A DNA stretch of 64,000 bases from Thiosocius sp963759055 (GTDB lineage: Bacteria; Pseudomonadota; Gammaproteobacteria; Chromatiales; Chromatiaceae). Positions within the stretch are counted from its first letter, which is position 1. Each line of letters starts with the position of its first letter. The notes below the pieces were generated by a model. The model saw nothing but the letters and a program-made list of their open reading frames with translations, searched no databases and was not told the origin of the DNA. The stretch is taken from contig CAVWYD010000031.1 of the NCBI GenBank assembly GCA_963759055.1, positions 1 to 64,000 on the forward strand, written 5' to 3'. Of this stretch, positions 51,173 through 60,197 are shown piece by piece. A program made the translations under genes and the position numbers.

Positions 51173-51925
51173 TCAGCCGGCAAAATTGGTCGGGTATTCG
51201 GCCAGTTCGAGCAGGCGTGGCAGGTCCAGGATCTCAACGCGCTGGCGCTCGCACGCAATGACCCCGTCCGTCCGCAACCTGCGCAAAACGCGATTGGTGT
51301 GCACCGGGGTAAGGCCGGTCAACTCGCCCAGCATCTCCTGGGTCAGGGGGAAGGGCATGCTGTGGGCGCGGGTATCGACCTCGGCACGCTGGTCGAGGCG
51401 GTGATAGAGATCAGCGATGGCGTGCGCTATGCGTTGTTCCGCTGATTTGCGACCGAGACCAAGCACGTTGGATTCACAGATGGCGAGGTAGCTCGCCTGG
51501 ATCTTAGTTATCTGGCGCGCGATATCGGCATGCTTGTCGATCATGGAGTGCAGGTCCGCCTGGCGGAAACCACACACGGTGACGTCACTGACAGCCAGGG
51601 CGCCGTGGCTGTATGACGAGGCTATCAGTGGAGCGTAGCCGACGAAATCACCTGGCAGGGCAACCCGCAGGCCTTGTCGGCTGCCGTCGGAGTGCGTGCG
51701 GTAGAGCAGCAACCAACCCTCGAACAGGGTGTATGCCATGGTCGCAGGGGTCCTCTCCTGATACAGGTGGCTGCGCGCAGACAGTCGATACTGGGCAGTC
51801 CGGCGCGACTCGGCATCGTGCAGATAATCTTCTGCGATCACCTGAAACAGTGCCTTCTCGCGTATCGGGCAACTCGCGCATTTGGTCGGTGCCGCGCGTA
51901 TCTGCGTCAGCTTGTTGTTTACCAC
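51173..51925 (-). CDS. Crp/Fnr-family transcriptional regulator
   Basis: 250 residues from GTG 51925, with AGGAGG about 10 nt upstream; the frame is open further 5' but carries no family similarity. N-terminal CASCPIREKALF resembles the CxxCP start of many Crp/Fnr members. Only this Cys pair is seen, so an oxygen-sensing 4Fe-4S cluster is not established. The cyclic-nucleotide-like fold (about 20-145) is followed by the winged helix (LTQEMLGELTGLTPVHTNRVLRRL). It is divergent from the ccm operon and upstream of cytochrome c5, so it may respond to redox state and control one or both. Confidence 0.85.
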   Translation of the reverse strand: MVNNKLTQIRAAPTKCASCPIREKALFQVIAEDYLHDAESRRTAQYRLSARSHLYQERTPATMAYTLFEGWLLLYRTHSDGSRQGLRVALPGDFVGYAPLIASSYSHGALAVSDVTVCGFRQADLHSMIDKHADIARQITKIQASYLAICESNVLGLGRKSAEQRIAHAIADLYHRLDQRAEVDTRAHSMPFPLTQEMLGELTGLTPVHTNRVLRRLRTDGVIACERQRVEILDLPRLLELAEYPTNFAG

Positions 51926-52151
51926 CGATCCCCCGCCTCCTGTCGATCCTGAATTTGCAGCCCGGTCGGTCTGCCGGCCTGAGTCGCCGACCGGCAAAAC
52001 GGGCCACTCGCGACCGTCGCGGCAGCATAATCGAGTTTGCACCCACGTTGGGCACAAGTTCCCGCACCGAGCCCGCGGTTTGTCGCCGCAACACCGGGAA
52101 TTCGAACGTTCGTGTAGACTTGCCGCCTTTGCGTAACGGGTTTCCAGACCA

Positions 52152-52802
52152 ATGTCGGACGGCACAATCCAGCCTGCGTTGCAGATTGATGCACTGAGCT
52201 GCGTGCGCGGTGACCGCGTACTGTTTCGCGATCTCAGTTTTGAGGTTGGTGCCGGCGAACTCTTGCACCTGAAAGGGCAAAATGGCAGCGGCAAGACCAC
52301 ACTGCTGCGCGCACTGGCCGGCCTGCTGCTCCCGGAATCCGGGGAAATCCGCTGGAATGGGAAGAATATTCGCAGCCTGCGCGAAGAGTATTCACGCCAC
52401 CTTCTCTACCTGGGCCACCTCAATGGCATTAAGGGTGACCTCAGCGCGGTCGAGAATCTGCGCATCGCGGCCACTCTGGACGGATTTCGCCTGCCGGACT
52501 CGCGCGCCTGGGAAGTATTGGGAGAAATCGGTCTCAAGGGTCATGAAGATCTGCCCAGCAAGCATCTGTCCCAAGGCCAGAAAAGACGTGTTGCCCTCGC
52601 CCGCCTGCTGGCCAATGACGCCCGGGTGTGGATCCTGGACGAACCCTTTACCGCCCTCGACGTTGCCGCGGTGAAATTGCTGCAGGAAGTGATTCGCCGC
52701 CACGTGGAGAACGGCGGTATGGCCATCATCACCACCCACCAGGAGGTGGCCATGATCGGTGAACACACCCGCACCGTCACCCTGGGGCAGATGCATGCTT
52801 GA
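52152..52802 (+). CDS. ccmA: Haem exporter ATP-binding subunit CcmA
   Basis: 216 residues. ABC ATPase with Walker A GQNGSGKTTLLRALAG (about 38-53), signature LSQGQKRRVALARLL (about 138-152), Walker B VWILDEPFTALD, and the switch His in ITTHQE. With CcmB/C/D it releases holo-CcmE from the membrane complex during cytochrome c maturation. First gene of the ccm operon, divergent from the Crp/Fnr regulator; overlaps ccmB by 8 nt. Confidence 0.96.
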   Translation: MSDGTIQPALQIDALSCVRGDRVLFRDLSFEVGAGELLHLKGQNGSGKTTLLRALAGLLLPESGEIRWNGKNIRSLREEYSRHLLYLGHLNGIKGDLSAVENLRIAATLDGFRLPDSRAWEVLGEIGLKGHEDLPSKHLSQGQKRRVALARLLANDARVWILDEPFTALDVAAVKLLQEVIRRHVENGGMAIITTHQEVAMIGEHTRTVTLGQMHA

Positions 52803-53463
52803 ACCGCTTTTCTGGATCATGCGGCGTGACCTGACGATAGCCATGCGCCGCCGCGCGGACGTCTTCACCACCCTGATCTTTTTCGCCATCGTGGTCAGCC
52901 TGTTTCCACTGGGCATCGGGCCCGAGCCGAACACGCTGCGCCTGATCGCCCCCGGCATCGTCTGGGTCGGTGCGCTGCTGGCCTCCATGCTGGCACTGGA
53001 ACAGATCTTTTCGGCCGACCACCGTGACGGCACCCTGGAACAGATGCTGCTGACGCCGCAGCCTGTGGCGTTGCTGGTGGCCGGCAAGGTGCTGGCCCAT
53101 TGGCTGGTAAGCGGTGTACCCCTGGTATTGATGGCGCCCCTGCTCGGGCTGCAGTTCGATCTGTCCTGGGACGCACTGCAGACCCTGATCGTTTCCCTGT
53201 TGCTGGGCACCCCGACGCTCAGCCTGATCGGCGCCATCGGTGCCGCACTGACCCTGGGCCTGCGCTCCGGGGGGGTCCTGCTGGCGTTGCTGGTCCTGCC
53301 CCTGTACATCCCGGTACTGATCTTCGGCGCCGGCGCCGTCGAGGCCACCGTCTCGGGCCTCGGCGGGCAATCGCATCTGTCGATGCTGGCCGCGATCCTG
53401 GTCGGCAGCCTGGTGCTGACGCCTCTGGCCACCGCCGCCGCGCTCCGGGTGGCGGAAGACTAG
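52795..53463 (+). CDS. ccmB: Haem exporter permease CcmB
   Basis: 222 residues from ATG 52795 (MLEPLFWIMRRDL). Six transmembrane helices as in the family. FSADHRDGTLEQMLLTPQP is the characteristic conserved loop. Partners with CcmA, and overlaps its 3' end. A 236-bp gap separates it from ccmC, in which I see no gene. Confidence 0.95.
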   Translation: MLEPLFWIMRRDLTIAMRRRADVFTTLIFFAIVVSLFPLGIGPEPNTLRLIAPGIVWVGALLASMLALEQIFSADHRDGTLEQMLLTPQPVALLVAGKVLAHWLVSGVPLVLMAPLLGLQFDLSWDALQTLIVSLLLGTPTLSLIGAIGAALTLGLRSGGVLLALLVLPLYIPVLIFGAGAVEATVSGLGGQSHLSMLAAILVGSLVLTPLATAAALRVAED

Positions 53464-53699
53464 GACCGGTCCAGACATCGCGCACCGCATGGGGCTTTGC
53501 GCCTGTCTGGTGAGTCCGGTAGGCTCTACGGCCCGACGCGCCCGACCATGCCCGATTGTCCTGGAATCGTCGTCAAATTCCAGCCAGATCAAGGAATTCG
53601 GAAAAATTCCGGGCACAATGAGCGGCTCCGTAATTCTTGGCGCCTGGTGACCGGTATCACGGACCCAGGATCCGACAGACAGACATAATCCGAGGCAAG

Positions 53700-54449
53700 A
53701 TGTCTTCCCGTTTTATAAATTGGTTCAAATTCTCATCGCCCGCGACCTTCTATCCACTGGCCAGCAAGATTGCGTGGGTTTCGACCGTGATCGCCATCAT
53801 CCTGATCGCGATCGGCCTGTACATGAGCTTTTTCGTCGCTCCGACCGACTACAAGCAGGGTGAGGGCTACCGGATCATCTTCGTGCATGTCCCCGCATCC
53901 TGGATGTCCATGTTCCTGTACGTGGTGATGGCCGGCTGGGCAGCACTGGGTTTGGTATTCAATACCCGGCTTTCGGCCATGATGGCGCAGGCCATCGCAC
54001 CGACCGGCGCCATGTTTGCCTTCCTGTCGCTCTGGACCGGTTCTTTCTGGGGCAAGCCGATGTGGGGCACCTGGTGGGTATGGGATGCGCGCATCACCTC
54101 GGAACTTATCCTGCTGTTTTTGTATCTGGGTTATATGGCGCTGCGATCGGCAATAGACGACCCGCGTCGCGGTGACCGCGCCAGCGCTATCCTGCTACTG
54201 GTCGGCGTGGTCAACATACCGATCATTTATTACTCGGTTAAGTGGTGGAACACCCTGCACCAGGGATCGACTATCAAGATGAGCAGCGAGACCACCATGG
54301 ACGAAACGATGTTGATCACCATGCTGATCATGACGCTCGGCTTCTGGGCCTACTCGATCGCGATCGCCATGGTCCGGGTGCGCAGCATCATTCTGGAACG
54401 CGAGCGGTCGTCCAACTGGGTTCGCGACCTGGTTCGCGGGGAGAGCTGA
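53700..54449 (+). CDS. ccmC: Haem handling protein CcmC
   Basis: 249 residues from ATG 53700. Six transmembrane helices and the tryptophan-rich WWD motif (GKPMWGTWWVWDARITSE), with flanking His ligands in FVHVPASWMSM and in the next periplasmic loop. CcmC loads haem onto CcmE. Followed 1 nt later by ccmD. Confidence 0.96.
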   Translation: MSSRFINWFKFSSPATFYPLASKIAWVSTVIAIILIAIGLYMSFFVAPTDYKQGEGYRIIFVHVPASWMSMFLYVVMAGWAALGLVFNTRLSAMMAQAIAPTGAMFAFLSLWTGSFWGKPMWGTWWVWDARITSELILLFLYLGYMALRSAIDDPRRGDRASAILLLVGVVNIPIIYYSVKWWNTLHQGSTIKMSSETTMDETMLITMLIMTLGFWAYSIAIAMVRVRSIILERERSSNWVRDLVRGES

Positions 54450-54450
54450 G

Positions 54451-54618
54451 ATGGCGGAATTCTTCCACATGGGCGGTTACGGCCTTTACGTCTGGGGCTC
54501 TTTCGGCGTCACCGCGCTGTTCATGATCGCTGAACCCCTGTTGTTGCGCGGACGCTCCAGGAACATCAGGAAGCGGATTGCGCGCATGGCGAGAATCGAA
54601 CAAGAGGTTAATCAATGA
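54451..54618 (+). CDS. ccmD: Haem exporter accessory protein CcmD
   Basis: 55 residues. One transmembrane helix preceded by FHMGGYGLYVWGSFG, the CcmD signature (MGGYGxYVW), and a basic C-terminal tail. It stabilises CcmABC and assists holo-CcmE release. The stop overlaps the ccmE start (ATGA). Confidence 0.93.
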   Translation: MAEFFHMGGYGLYVWGSFGVTALFMIAEPLLLRGRSRNIRKRIARMARIEQEVNQ

Positions 54619-55076
54619 AAGCCAGACACAAGCGTTTCGGTATCGTCATCGTCGGTTTGGCCGCCCTCGGGCTGGCGACCTACCTGGTCCTCAATGCCCT
54701 GGAGGGCAACCTGTCGTATTTCTTCTCACCGACAGAGGTCGCCGAAGGCAAGGCACCCGAAAACCACATCTTCCGTCTCGGCGGCCTGGTCGAGGCCGGC
54801 AGTGTCAAACGCGAAGAGGGCGAGCTGAAGGTAAATTTCGTCGTTACCGACATGGCCAAGAGCGTCACCGTCGCCTACAGCGGTATCCTGCCCGACCTGT
54901 TTGCCGAGGGTCAGGGTGTTATCGCCCAGGGCCGGATGGGGCCCGACAATGTGTTCGTGGCCGAAGAGGTGCTGGCGAAGCACGATGAAACCTACATGCC
55001 GCCGGAGGTCGCGGCGGCACTGGAAAGTGCCGGCAAGAGCATCGACGGGCCACACCCCGGAGGCAATTCTCAGTGA
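54615..55076 (+). CDS. ccmE: Cytochrome c-type biogenesis haem chaperone CcmE
   Basis: 153 residues. N-terminal transmembrane anchor (about 9-28), OB-fold beta-barrel, and the haem-binding His in KHDETYMPPEV near the C-terminus (about 127-137), which binds haem covalently through a vinyl group. Family motif GGLVEAGSVKR is present. Its end overlaps ccmF by 4 nt. Confidence 0.96.
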   Translation: MKARHKRFGIVIVGLAALGLATYLVLNALEGNLSYFFSPTEVAEGKAPENHIFRLGGLVEAGSVKREEGELKVNFVVTDMAKSVTVAYSGILPDLFAEGQGVIAQGRMGPDNVFVAEEVLAKHDETYMPPEVAAALESAGKSIDGPHPGGNSQ

Positions 55077-57139
55077 TCCCTGAACTCGGTCAAATCGCAC
55101 TCCTGATCGCCCTGGCGCTCTCAGTCGTCCAGGCGGTTTTTCCCCTGGTCGGCGCGCAACGCGGGATCACCAGCTGGATGATGCTGGCCTACCCGGCCGC
55201 ACGCCTGCAGTCGCTGATCGCGGCTTCAGTCGTCCAGGCGGTTTTTCCCCTGGTCGGCGCGCAGCGCGGCATCACCAGCTGGATGATGCTGGCCTACCCG
55301 GCGGCACGCCTGCAGCTGTTGTTCGTGTTCATCGCGTTCGCACTGCTGACCTACAGCTTCCTGACCCACGACTTCAGCGTCGCCTATGTCGCGCACAACT
55401 CGAATACCCAACTGCCGACCCAGTACCTGTTTTCGGCCGTCTGGGGCGGCCACGAGGGTTCGCTGCTGCTGTGGGCCCTGACCCTGTCCCTGTGGACCGG
55501 TGCCGTAACCGTTTTCAGCCGCAGCATCCCACTGGTGATGATCGCCCGCGTGGTCGGCGTGCTCGGCCTGATCGCCATCGGCTTCCTGCTGTTCATGCTG
55601 ATGACCTCCAACCCCTTCGATCGGCTGGCGATGCCGCCGGCCGAGGGTCGTGATCTCAATCCGCTTCTGCAGGACTTCGGCCTGATCATCCATCCGCCGA
55701 TGCTGTACATGGGTTACGTCGGCTTTGCCGTGCCCTTCGCCTTCGCCGTTGCCGCCATGCTCGGCGGCCGCCTGGATGCCGCCTGGGCGCGCTGGTCGCG
55801 CCCCTGGACCAACTTCGCCTGGCTGTGTCTCACCATCGGGATCACGCTTGGCAGCTGGTGGGCCTACTACGAGCTCGGCTGGGGCGGCTGGTGGTTCTGG
55901 GATCCGGTCGAGAATGCCTCGTTCATGCCCTGGCTGGTCGGTACCGCGCTGATGCATTCGCTCGCGGTGACCGAGAAACGCGGTGCTTTCAAGGCCTGGA
56001 CCACGCTGCTGGCGATCTTCACCTTTTCGCTCAGCCTGCTGGGCACCTTTCTGGTCCGGTCGGGCGTGCTGACCTCGGTGCATGCCTTCGCCTCGGACCC
56101 CGAACGCGGCGTGTTCATCCTGATGTTCCTGATGGCGGTGGTCGGTTCCTCGCTGGCCCTTTATGCGGTCCGTGCCAACCAGATAAAGAGCTCGGTCCGC
56201 TTCGACCTGCTCTCGCGCGAGACCGGACTGCTGCTGAACAATGTCCTGCTGGTGGTCGCAGCGGCCAGCATCCTGCTCGGCACCCTGTATCCACTGGGCG
56301 TGGACGCACTGGGCCTGGGCAAGATCTCGGTCGGACCACCCTACTTCAACAGCGTGTTCATACCCCTGACCGCGCCGCTGGCGATGCTGGTCGGAATCGG
56401 AGCGCTGGCGCGCTGGAAGCGCGACACTTTCGAGAACCTCTGGCCCAGGCTGCGGATACCGTTTTTCCTTGCCCTGGTGATCGGTATCGCCTACCCGATG
56501 CTGCTGACACCGACATTCGTCTGGCAGGCGGCATTCGGCATGGTGCTGGCCATCTGGGTGACCGCATCCACCGTGGTCGCGGTACGCGAACGAATCGGAC
56601 CGCACAAGAACTGGCGCCACATACCGCGCGGCTTCTGGGGCATGGTGCTGGGTCACCTCAGCATCGCCGTATTCATCGTCGGCGTCACCCTGACCTCCAT
56701 CTACTCGACCGAGAAGGACGTGAGTCTGGCACCGGGCGAGACCTACGAGATGGGCGGCTACAGCTTTGAGTTCCGCGGCGTGAAGGCCACCAAAGGGCCG
56801 AACTACACCGCCTACCGCGGTGATCTGGTGGCCAGGAAGGACGGTGAAGTGATCGCCGAGATGCGTCCTGAAAAACGGATCTACCTGGTGCAGACCATGC
56901 CGATGACCGAGGCGGCGATCGATGCCGGCCTGACCCGTGACCTGTTCGTCGCCCTGGGTGAGGATCTGGGCAAAGGCAACTGGAGCCTGCGTATCTACCA
57001 CAAGCCCTTCGTGCGCTGGCTGTGGCTGGCCGGCCTGATGATGGCACTCGGCGCCGGCCTGGCGGCCACCGACAGCCGCTATCGGACCCTGGCGCGGCGC
57101 GCCCGCCAGGCCGATGCGGATAGCTGCAGGGGCTGCGGC
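55073..57139 (+). CDS. ccmF: Haem lyase subunit CcmF, with a 35-residue duplication near the N-terminus
   Basis: About 689 residues to the downstream ATG, against about 650 in the family. Polytopic, with WWD-type GGWWFWDPVENASFMPW and a large periplasmic loop near the C-terminus. It ligates haem to apocytochrome with CcmH/I. Two oddities: residues 17-46 are repeated at 52-81 (see repeat entry), and no stop precedes the ccmG start, so the frame continues into CcmG. One base removed near 57110-57135 would place a TGA overlapping the ccmG ATG. GTG start at 55073 overlaps ccmE. Confidence 0.94.
55121..55315 (+). repeat. Two 90-bp direct repeats inside ccmF
   Basis: Units at 55121-55210 and 55226-55315, separated by 15 bp. 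They differ at three positions, all synonymous third positions (CAA/CAG, GGG/GGC, GCC/GCG), so the encoded 30 residues are identical. Period 105 bp keeps the frame. Confidence 0.95.
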
Positions 57140-57688
57140 ATGAACCGGGCGATCGTCCCCCTGGCGGGTTTTCTGGCCCTGGCCGGCCTGTTCTGGTTTG
57201 TGCTTGGAAAGATGAACCAGGGGGAATACAACCCGCGCGATGTGCCCACCCAGTTTATCGGCCGCGCGGCCCCCGAGTTCGCCCTGCCCGACCTGCTGGA
57301 TCCTTCGAAAACCGTCAGTCCGTCCAACATGGCCGGCAAGGTCTGGCTGCTCAACGTCTGGGGCACCTGGTGCCCGGAATGCTGGAAGGAGCACGAGTAC
57401 CTGATCCACCTCGCCAAACGCAAGCAGGTGCCGATCGTCGGCATCAACTGGCGCGACGACGCGGCCGAGGCCAAGGCCATGCTGGCGCGGTTGGGCAACC
57501 CCTTCGCACAGATCGCCTTCGACCCCAACAGCAATGCGGTGATCGACTGGGGCGTGTACGGCGCACCCGAGACCTTCCTGATCGACGCCGAGGGCGTCGT
57601 CCGCGTGAAACACACGGGGGCAATGAACTCGCAGGTATGGAGAGAGAAATTCCAGTCTTATTTCAACGCGGAAGGGAGCGCCTCATGA
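57140..57688 (+). CDS. ccmG: Thiol:disulfide interchange protein CcmG (DsbE)
   Basis: 182 residues from ATG 57140 (MNRAIVPLAGFLALAGLFW). Membrane anchor (about 5-23), then a periplasmic thioredoxin fold with active site WGTWCPECWKEH (about 79-90), the CcmG-type acidic groove and cis-Pro region GVYGAPETFLID. It reduces the apocytochrome CxxCH. The frame is continuous with ccmF upstream. ccmH overlaps its 3' end by 4 nt. Confidence 0.95.
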   Translation: MNRAIVPLAGFLALAGLFWFVLGKMNQGEYNPRDVPTQFIGRAAPEFALPDLLDPSKTVSPSNMAGKVWLLNVWGTWCPECWKEHEYLIHLAKRKQVPIVGINWRDDAAEAKAMLARLGNPFAQIAFDPNSNAVIDWGVYGAPETFLIDAEGVVRVKHTGAMNSQVWREKFQSYFNAEGSAS

Positions 57689-58155
57689 AACGCGGGCGTC
57701 TACTCATAGGCATGGTCTGCCTGCTGCTGGCCTTTACCGCTCAGGCCAAGGTCGAGGTCCTGAGCTTTGACACCCCCGAGCACGAGGCACGCTACAACAA
57801 ACTGATCGCCGAATTGCGCTGCCTGGTATGTCAGAACCAGAACCTGGCCGATTCGAATGCTGAACTGGCCGTCGACCTGCGCCGCAAGACCTACGAGATG
57901 GTCAGCAAGGACAAGACCGAAAAGGAGATCGCCGCCTTTATGGTGCAGCGTTACGGCGATTTCGTGCTCTACCGGCCGCCGCTCAACAGCAGCACCCTGC
58001 TGCTTTGGATCGGCCCGTTCATCATCCTGCTGATCGGAGTCAGCCTCCTGATCCGCACCATCCGCCGGCGCCGCGCCGAGCAGGGTGTCAACGTCGATGA
58101 CGCCACTCTCAAGGCCGCTGCAAACCTGTTGAAAAGCGACAAGAGAGAAGTATGA
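57685..58155 (+). CDS. ccmH: Cytochrome c-type biogenesis protein CcmH
   Basis: 156 residues from ATG 57685. Signal peptide (about 1-23), then the redox-active LRCLVCQNQNLADS (about 46-59), YGDFVLYRPP, a transmembrane helix (about 107-125) and a basic tail. It presents apocytochrome thiols to CcmF. Only the short (CcmL-like) domain is present; the TPR part is the separate ccmI gene. Overlaps ccmI by 4 nt. Confidence 0.95.
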   Translation: MKRGRLLIGMVCLLLAFTAQAKVEVLSFDTPEHEARYNKLIAELRCLVCQNQNLADSNAELAVDLRRKTYEMVSKDKTEKEIAAFMVQRYGDFVLYRPPLNSSTLLLWIGPFIILLIGVSLLIRTIRRRRAEQGVNVDDATLKAAANLLKSDKREV

Positions 58156-59458
58156 CCGTTTTCTGGATTATCTCTGCCACCATGATCGTGGTGGCACTGG
58201 CCCTTCTCGCGCCGACCCTGCTGCGGCGTCACGCTGCCAGCTCGGACGCAACCGAGCGATTCAACGTCGAGATTGCGCGCGAGCGCCTTGCCGACCTGGT
58301 CAAGGAAAAAGAGGCCGGAGGTCTCTCGGATGAGGAGTTCGCCCAGGCCAGGCAGGATCTGGAACTCGCCCTGGCCCAGGACCTCGAAGGCACGGCGAGG
58401 CCAGCACCGGCAGCGCGCAGCGGCGGGCGCTGGGCGCTGTTCGCGGCTGCGGTTCTGATCCCGCTGATCACCGTCCCCGTTTATCTGCAGATCGGATCAC
58501 CACACCTGATCGAAAGCCGCCCGGGAGCCAGCCAGGTCGCCGCCGGTCACGGGCCAACGGCGAGATGCCGCCGGTGAGTGAGCTGGTCGAAAAGCTGCGC
58601 AACCGCATGGAACAGGACCCCGACAATGCCGAAGGCTGGTTCCTGCTTGGCCGTACCTATATGCGCCTGCAGAATTACACGCAGGCCGTCAACGCCTTCG
58701 AAAATGTCGTCAGACTGCTGCCGGACGAAACCGCCGGCCTGCTGTCTCTGGCAGACGCCATGACCATGCAGAATGATCGCCGCGTCGGCGCGCGCGCCAT
58801 CGAATTGCTGGAAAAGGCATTGCAGCTGGATCCCGATAGCGTCACCGCCCTGTGGCTGTTGGGCAATGCAGCCTCTGACCGGGGCGACAATGCAGCCGCA
58901 CTGGGTTTCTGGCAGCGCGCCTATCCGCTGCTGGACGGGGAGCCGGCCATGCAGAACGAACTCGGCCAGATGATCTCGCAGGCGGGCGGCAAGGTGCCGA
59001 CCACCCTGGCCTCTCTGCCACCGATCATGAGCACCGCACCCCAAGCAGCCGTGGCCGCGCCCGCCGCAGCGCCGGCAGGAGCACCAACAGATACGGCCGA
59101 CACGGAAGGCGCCGCCATCGTGGTGGAGGTCGCCCTTGCGCCCTCCCTGATGGAACAGGCGTCTCCCACGGATACCTTGTTCGTACTGGCGCGTGCCGAG
59201 AGCGGACCACCCATGCCACTGGCGGTGGCGAGACAACAGGTCAGCGATCTGCCGATCAAGGTGACACTGACCGACGCCATGGCGATGATGCCGGCGATGA
59301 AGCTGTCTTCGTTCCCGCGCGTCAAGGTGAGCGCCAGGATATCCAAAAGCGGCCAGGCCGGAAGCAAGCCTGGTGATCTCGCGGCCAACGACGTGGTCGT
59401 AGACAGCGGCAACCCGCCCGAGAGCGTGCAACTGCTGATCAACCGGGTCGTGGAATGA
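58152..59458 (+). CDS. ccmI: Cytochrome c-type biogenesis TPR protein CcmI, frameshifted
   Basis: About 435 residues once joined. The N-terminal part has two transmembrane helices (about 3-20 and 97-115) with a leucine-zipper-like loop (ERLADLVKEKEAGGLSDEEF). The periplasmic TPR part (MPPVSELVEKLRNRMEQDPDN, AEGWFLLGRTYMRLQNY) lies in the next frame. The offset is one missing base in the GGG at 58551-58553; a fourth G gives GHGANGEMPPVSEL. CcmI binds the C-termini of apocytochromes c. The C-terminal domain (from about residue 320) is beta-rich. Last gene of the operon. Confidence 0.9.
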
Positions 59459-59492
59459 AAAACGCCGCGCCGGAGTTGCCCCCGGCACGGCG
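59458..59492 (-). terminator. Terminator between ccmI and the DsrC-like gene
   Basis: Ten-bp stem GCCGCGCCGG/CCGGCACGGC with one G-U-type mismatch and an 8-nt loop. The minus strand ends in GTTTTTC, so it best terminates the minus-strand gene; it may also serve ccmI. Confidence 0.7.
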
Positions 59493-59515
59493 CCTGCTTT
59501 ACCAAGCCCGCCTGA

Positions 59516-59866
59516 TCAGCCCATGTAGGCGATCGCCTCACCGCCCGGATTCGGGAGCCCCGCGATCTGCCAGAGATTACGGCAGCTGCCGAAAGCCTTC
59601 TGCACGGCGTCACGATCCACCCCGAGCTTGCGGCACATGTTGCGCATCGGCGGCATGGCGCCGAGCCTGAAATATCTGTCACGGACAAATTCGATGAGCA
59701 GCCAGTGGGTCTCCCCCAGCTGGCCGATACCGCCATTGTCTGCGATCTGTTGCGCCAGGGCGCGATTCCAAACCCTGCGGTCGAGCAGGAAACCTTCATC
59801 GTCCAGCGGAAGCGCTGTGACCCCTGCACCCTGTGCATGGGTCGTTACTGCGAGTGGCATCGCCAT
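59516..59866 (-). CDS. DsrC/TusE-family protein lacking both canonical arm cysteines
   Basis: 116 residues. The fold is clear from DDEGFLLDRRVWN, the RDRYFRLGAMPPMRNMCRKLG region and IAGLPNPGG. The C-terminal arm differs: the penultimate CysA is gone (GLPNPGGEAIAYMG, five extra residues) and the CysB position is Trp (NLWQIAGLP). A Cys stands three residues before that site (GSCRNLW), and another in MCRKLG. It cannot work as a standard DsrC trisulfide carrier. It may belong to the regulatory DsrC-like group. Alone, with its own terminator. Confidence 0.8.
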   Translation of the reverse strand: MAMPLAVTTHAQGAGVTALPLDDEGFLLDRRVWNRALAQQIADNGGIGQLGETHWLLIEFVRDRYFRLGAMPPMRNMCRKLGVDRDAVQKAFGSCRNLWQIAGLPNPGGEAIAYMG

Positions 59867-60197
59867 TCTCCTTCAGATTGAGTTGTTTTAAATTGCCGGT
59901 GCGCATAGCGGTCTGACGCCGCATTTATTGCGGCGCACCAATCACACCCTAACTATAGACATCCAATTTTGATGTGGGTATTAATTTTTTCTATCTCTTC
60001 TATTTGTGCGCGGCCAGTCACACCATTCATATTCCGGAATCCGTCGCCCGGGAAACACCAGCCAACCCGGCCAGCTCGCCGGCAGCGGTTGACTTTCCAT
60101 TGCCAAAGGCGCGATTACATGCGATTGAAACGGGTAGAACGACGGAAACGGAGTCGCATCCGTTTTGGTCCCGGTTTATTCAGGGGTTTTCAGGGCC
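59867..60197. other. 331-bp divergent intergenic region
   Basis: Gene-free DNA between the DsrC-like gene and hypF. It contains an AT-rich stretch (about 59940-60005) unlike the GC-rich surroundings, presumably promoters for both genes. I cannot assign specific operators. Confidence 0.4.

Noticed and set aside
52103..52112. Palindrome CGAACGTTCG as an operator for the Crp/Fnr regulator
   Set aside because: It does not match the TTGAT-N4-ATCAA Fnr or TGTGA-N6-TCACA Crp patterns, and a 10-bp palindrome may occur by chance; no second site is seen.
55226..57613. Very long open frame on the strand opposite ccmF/ccmG
   Set aside because: High-GC codon use keeps the antisense frame open. The sense frame has clear CcmF and CcmG motifs, and the antisense product has low-complexity His/Gln/Gly composition without a family match.
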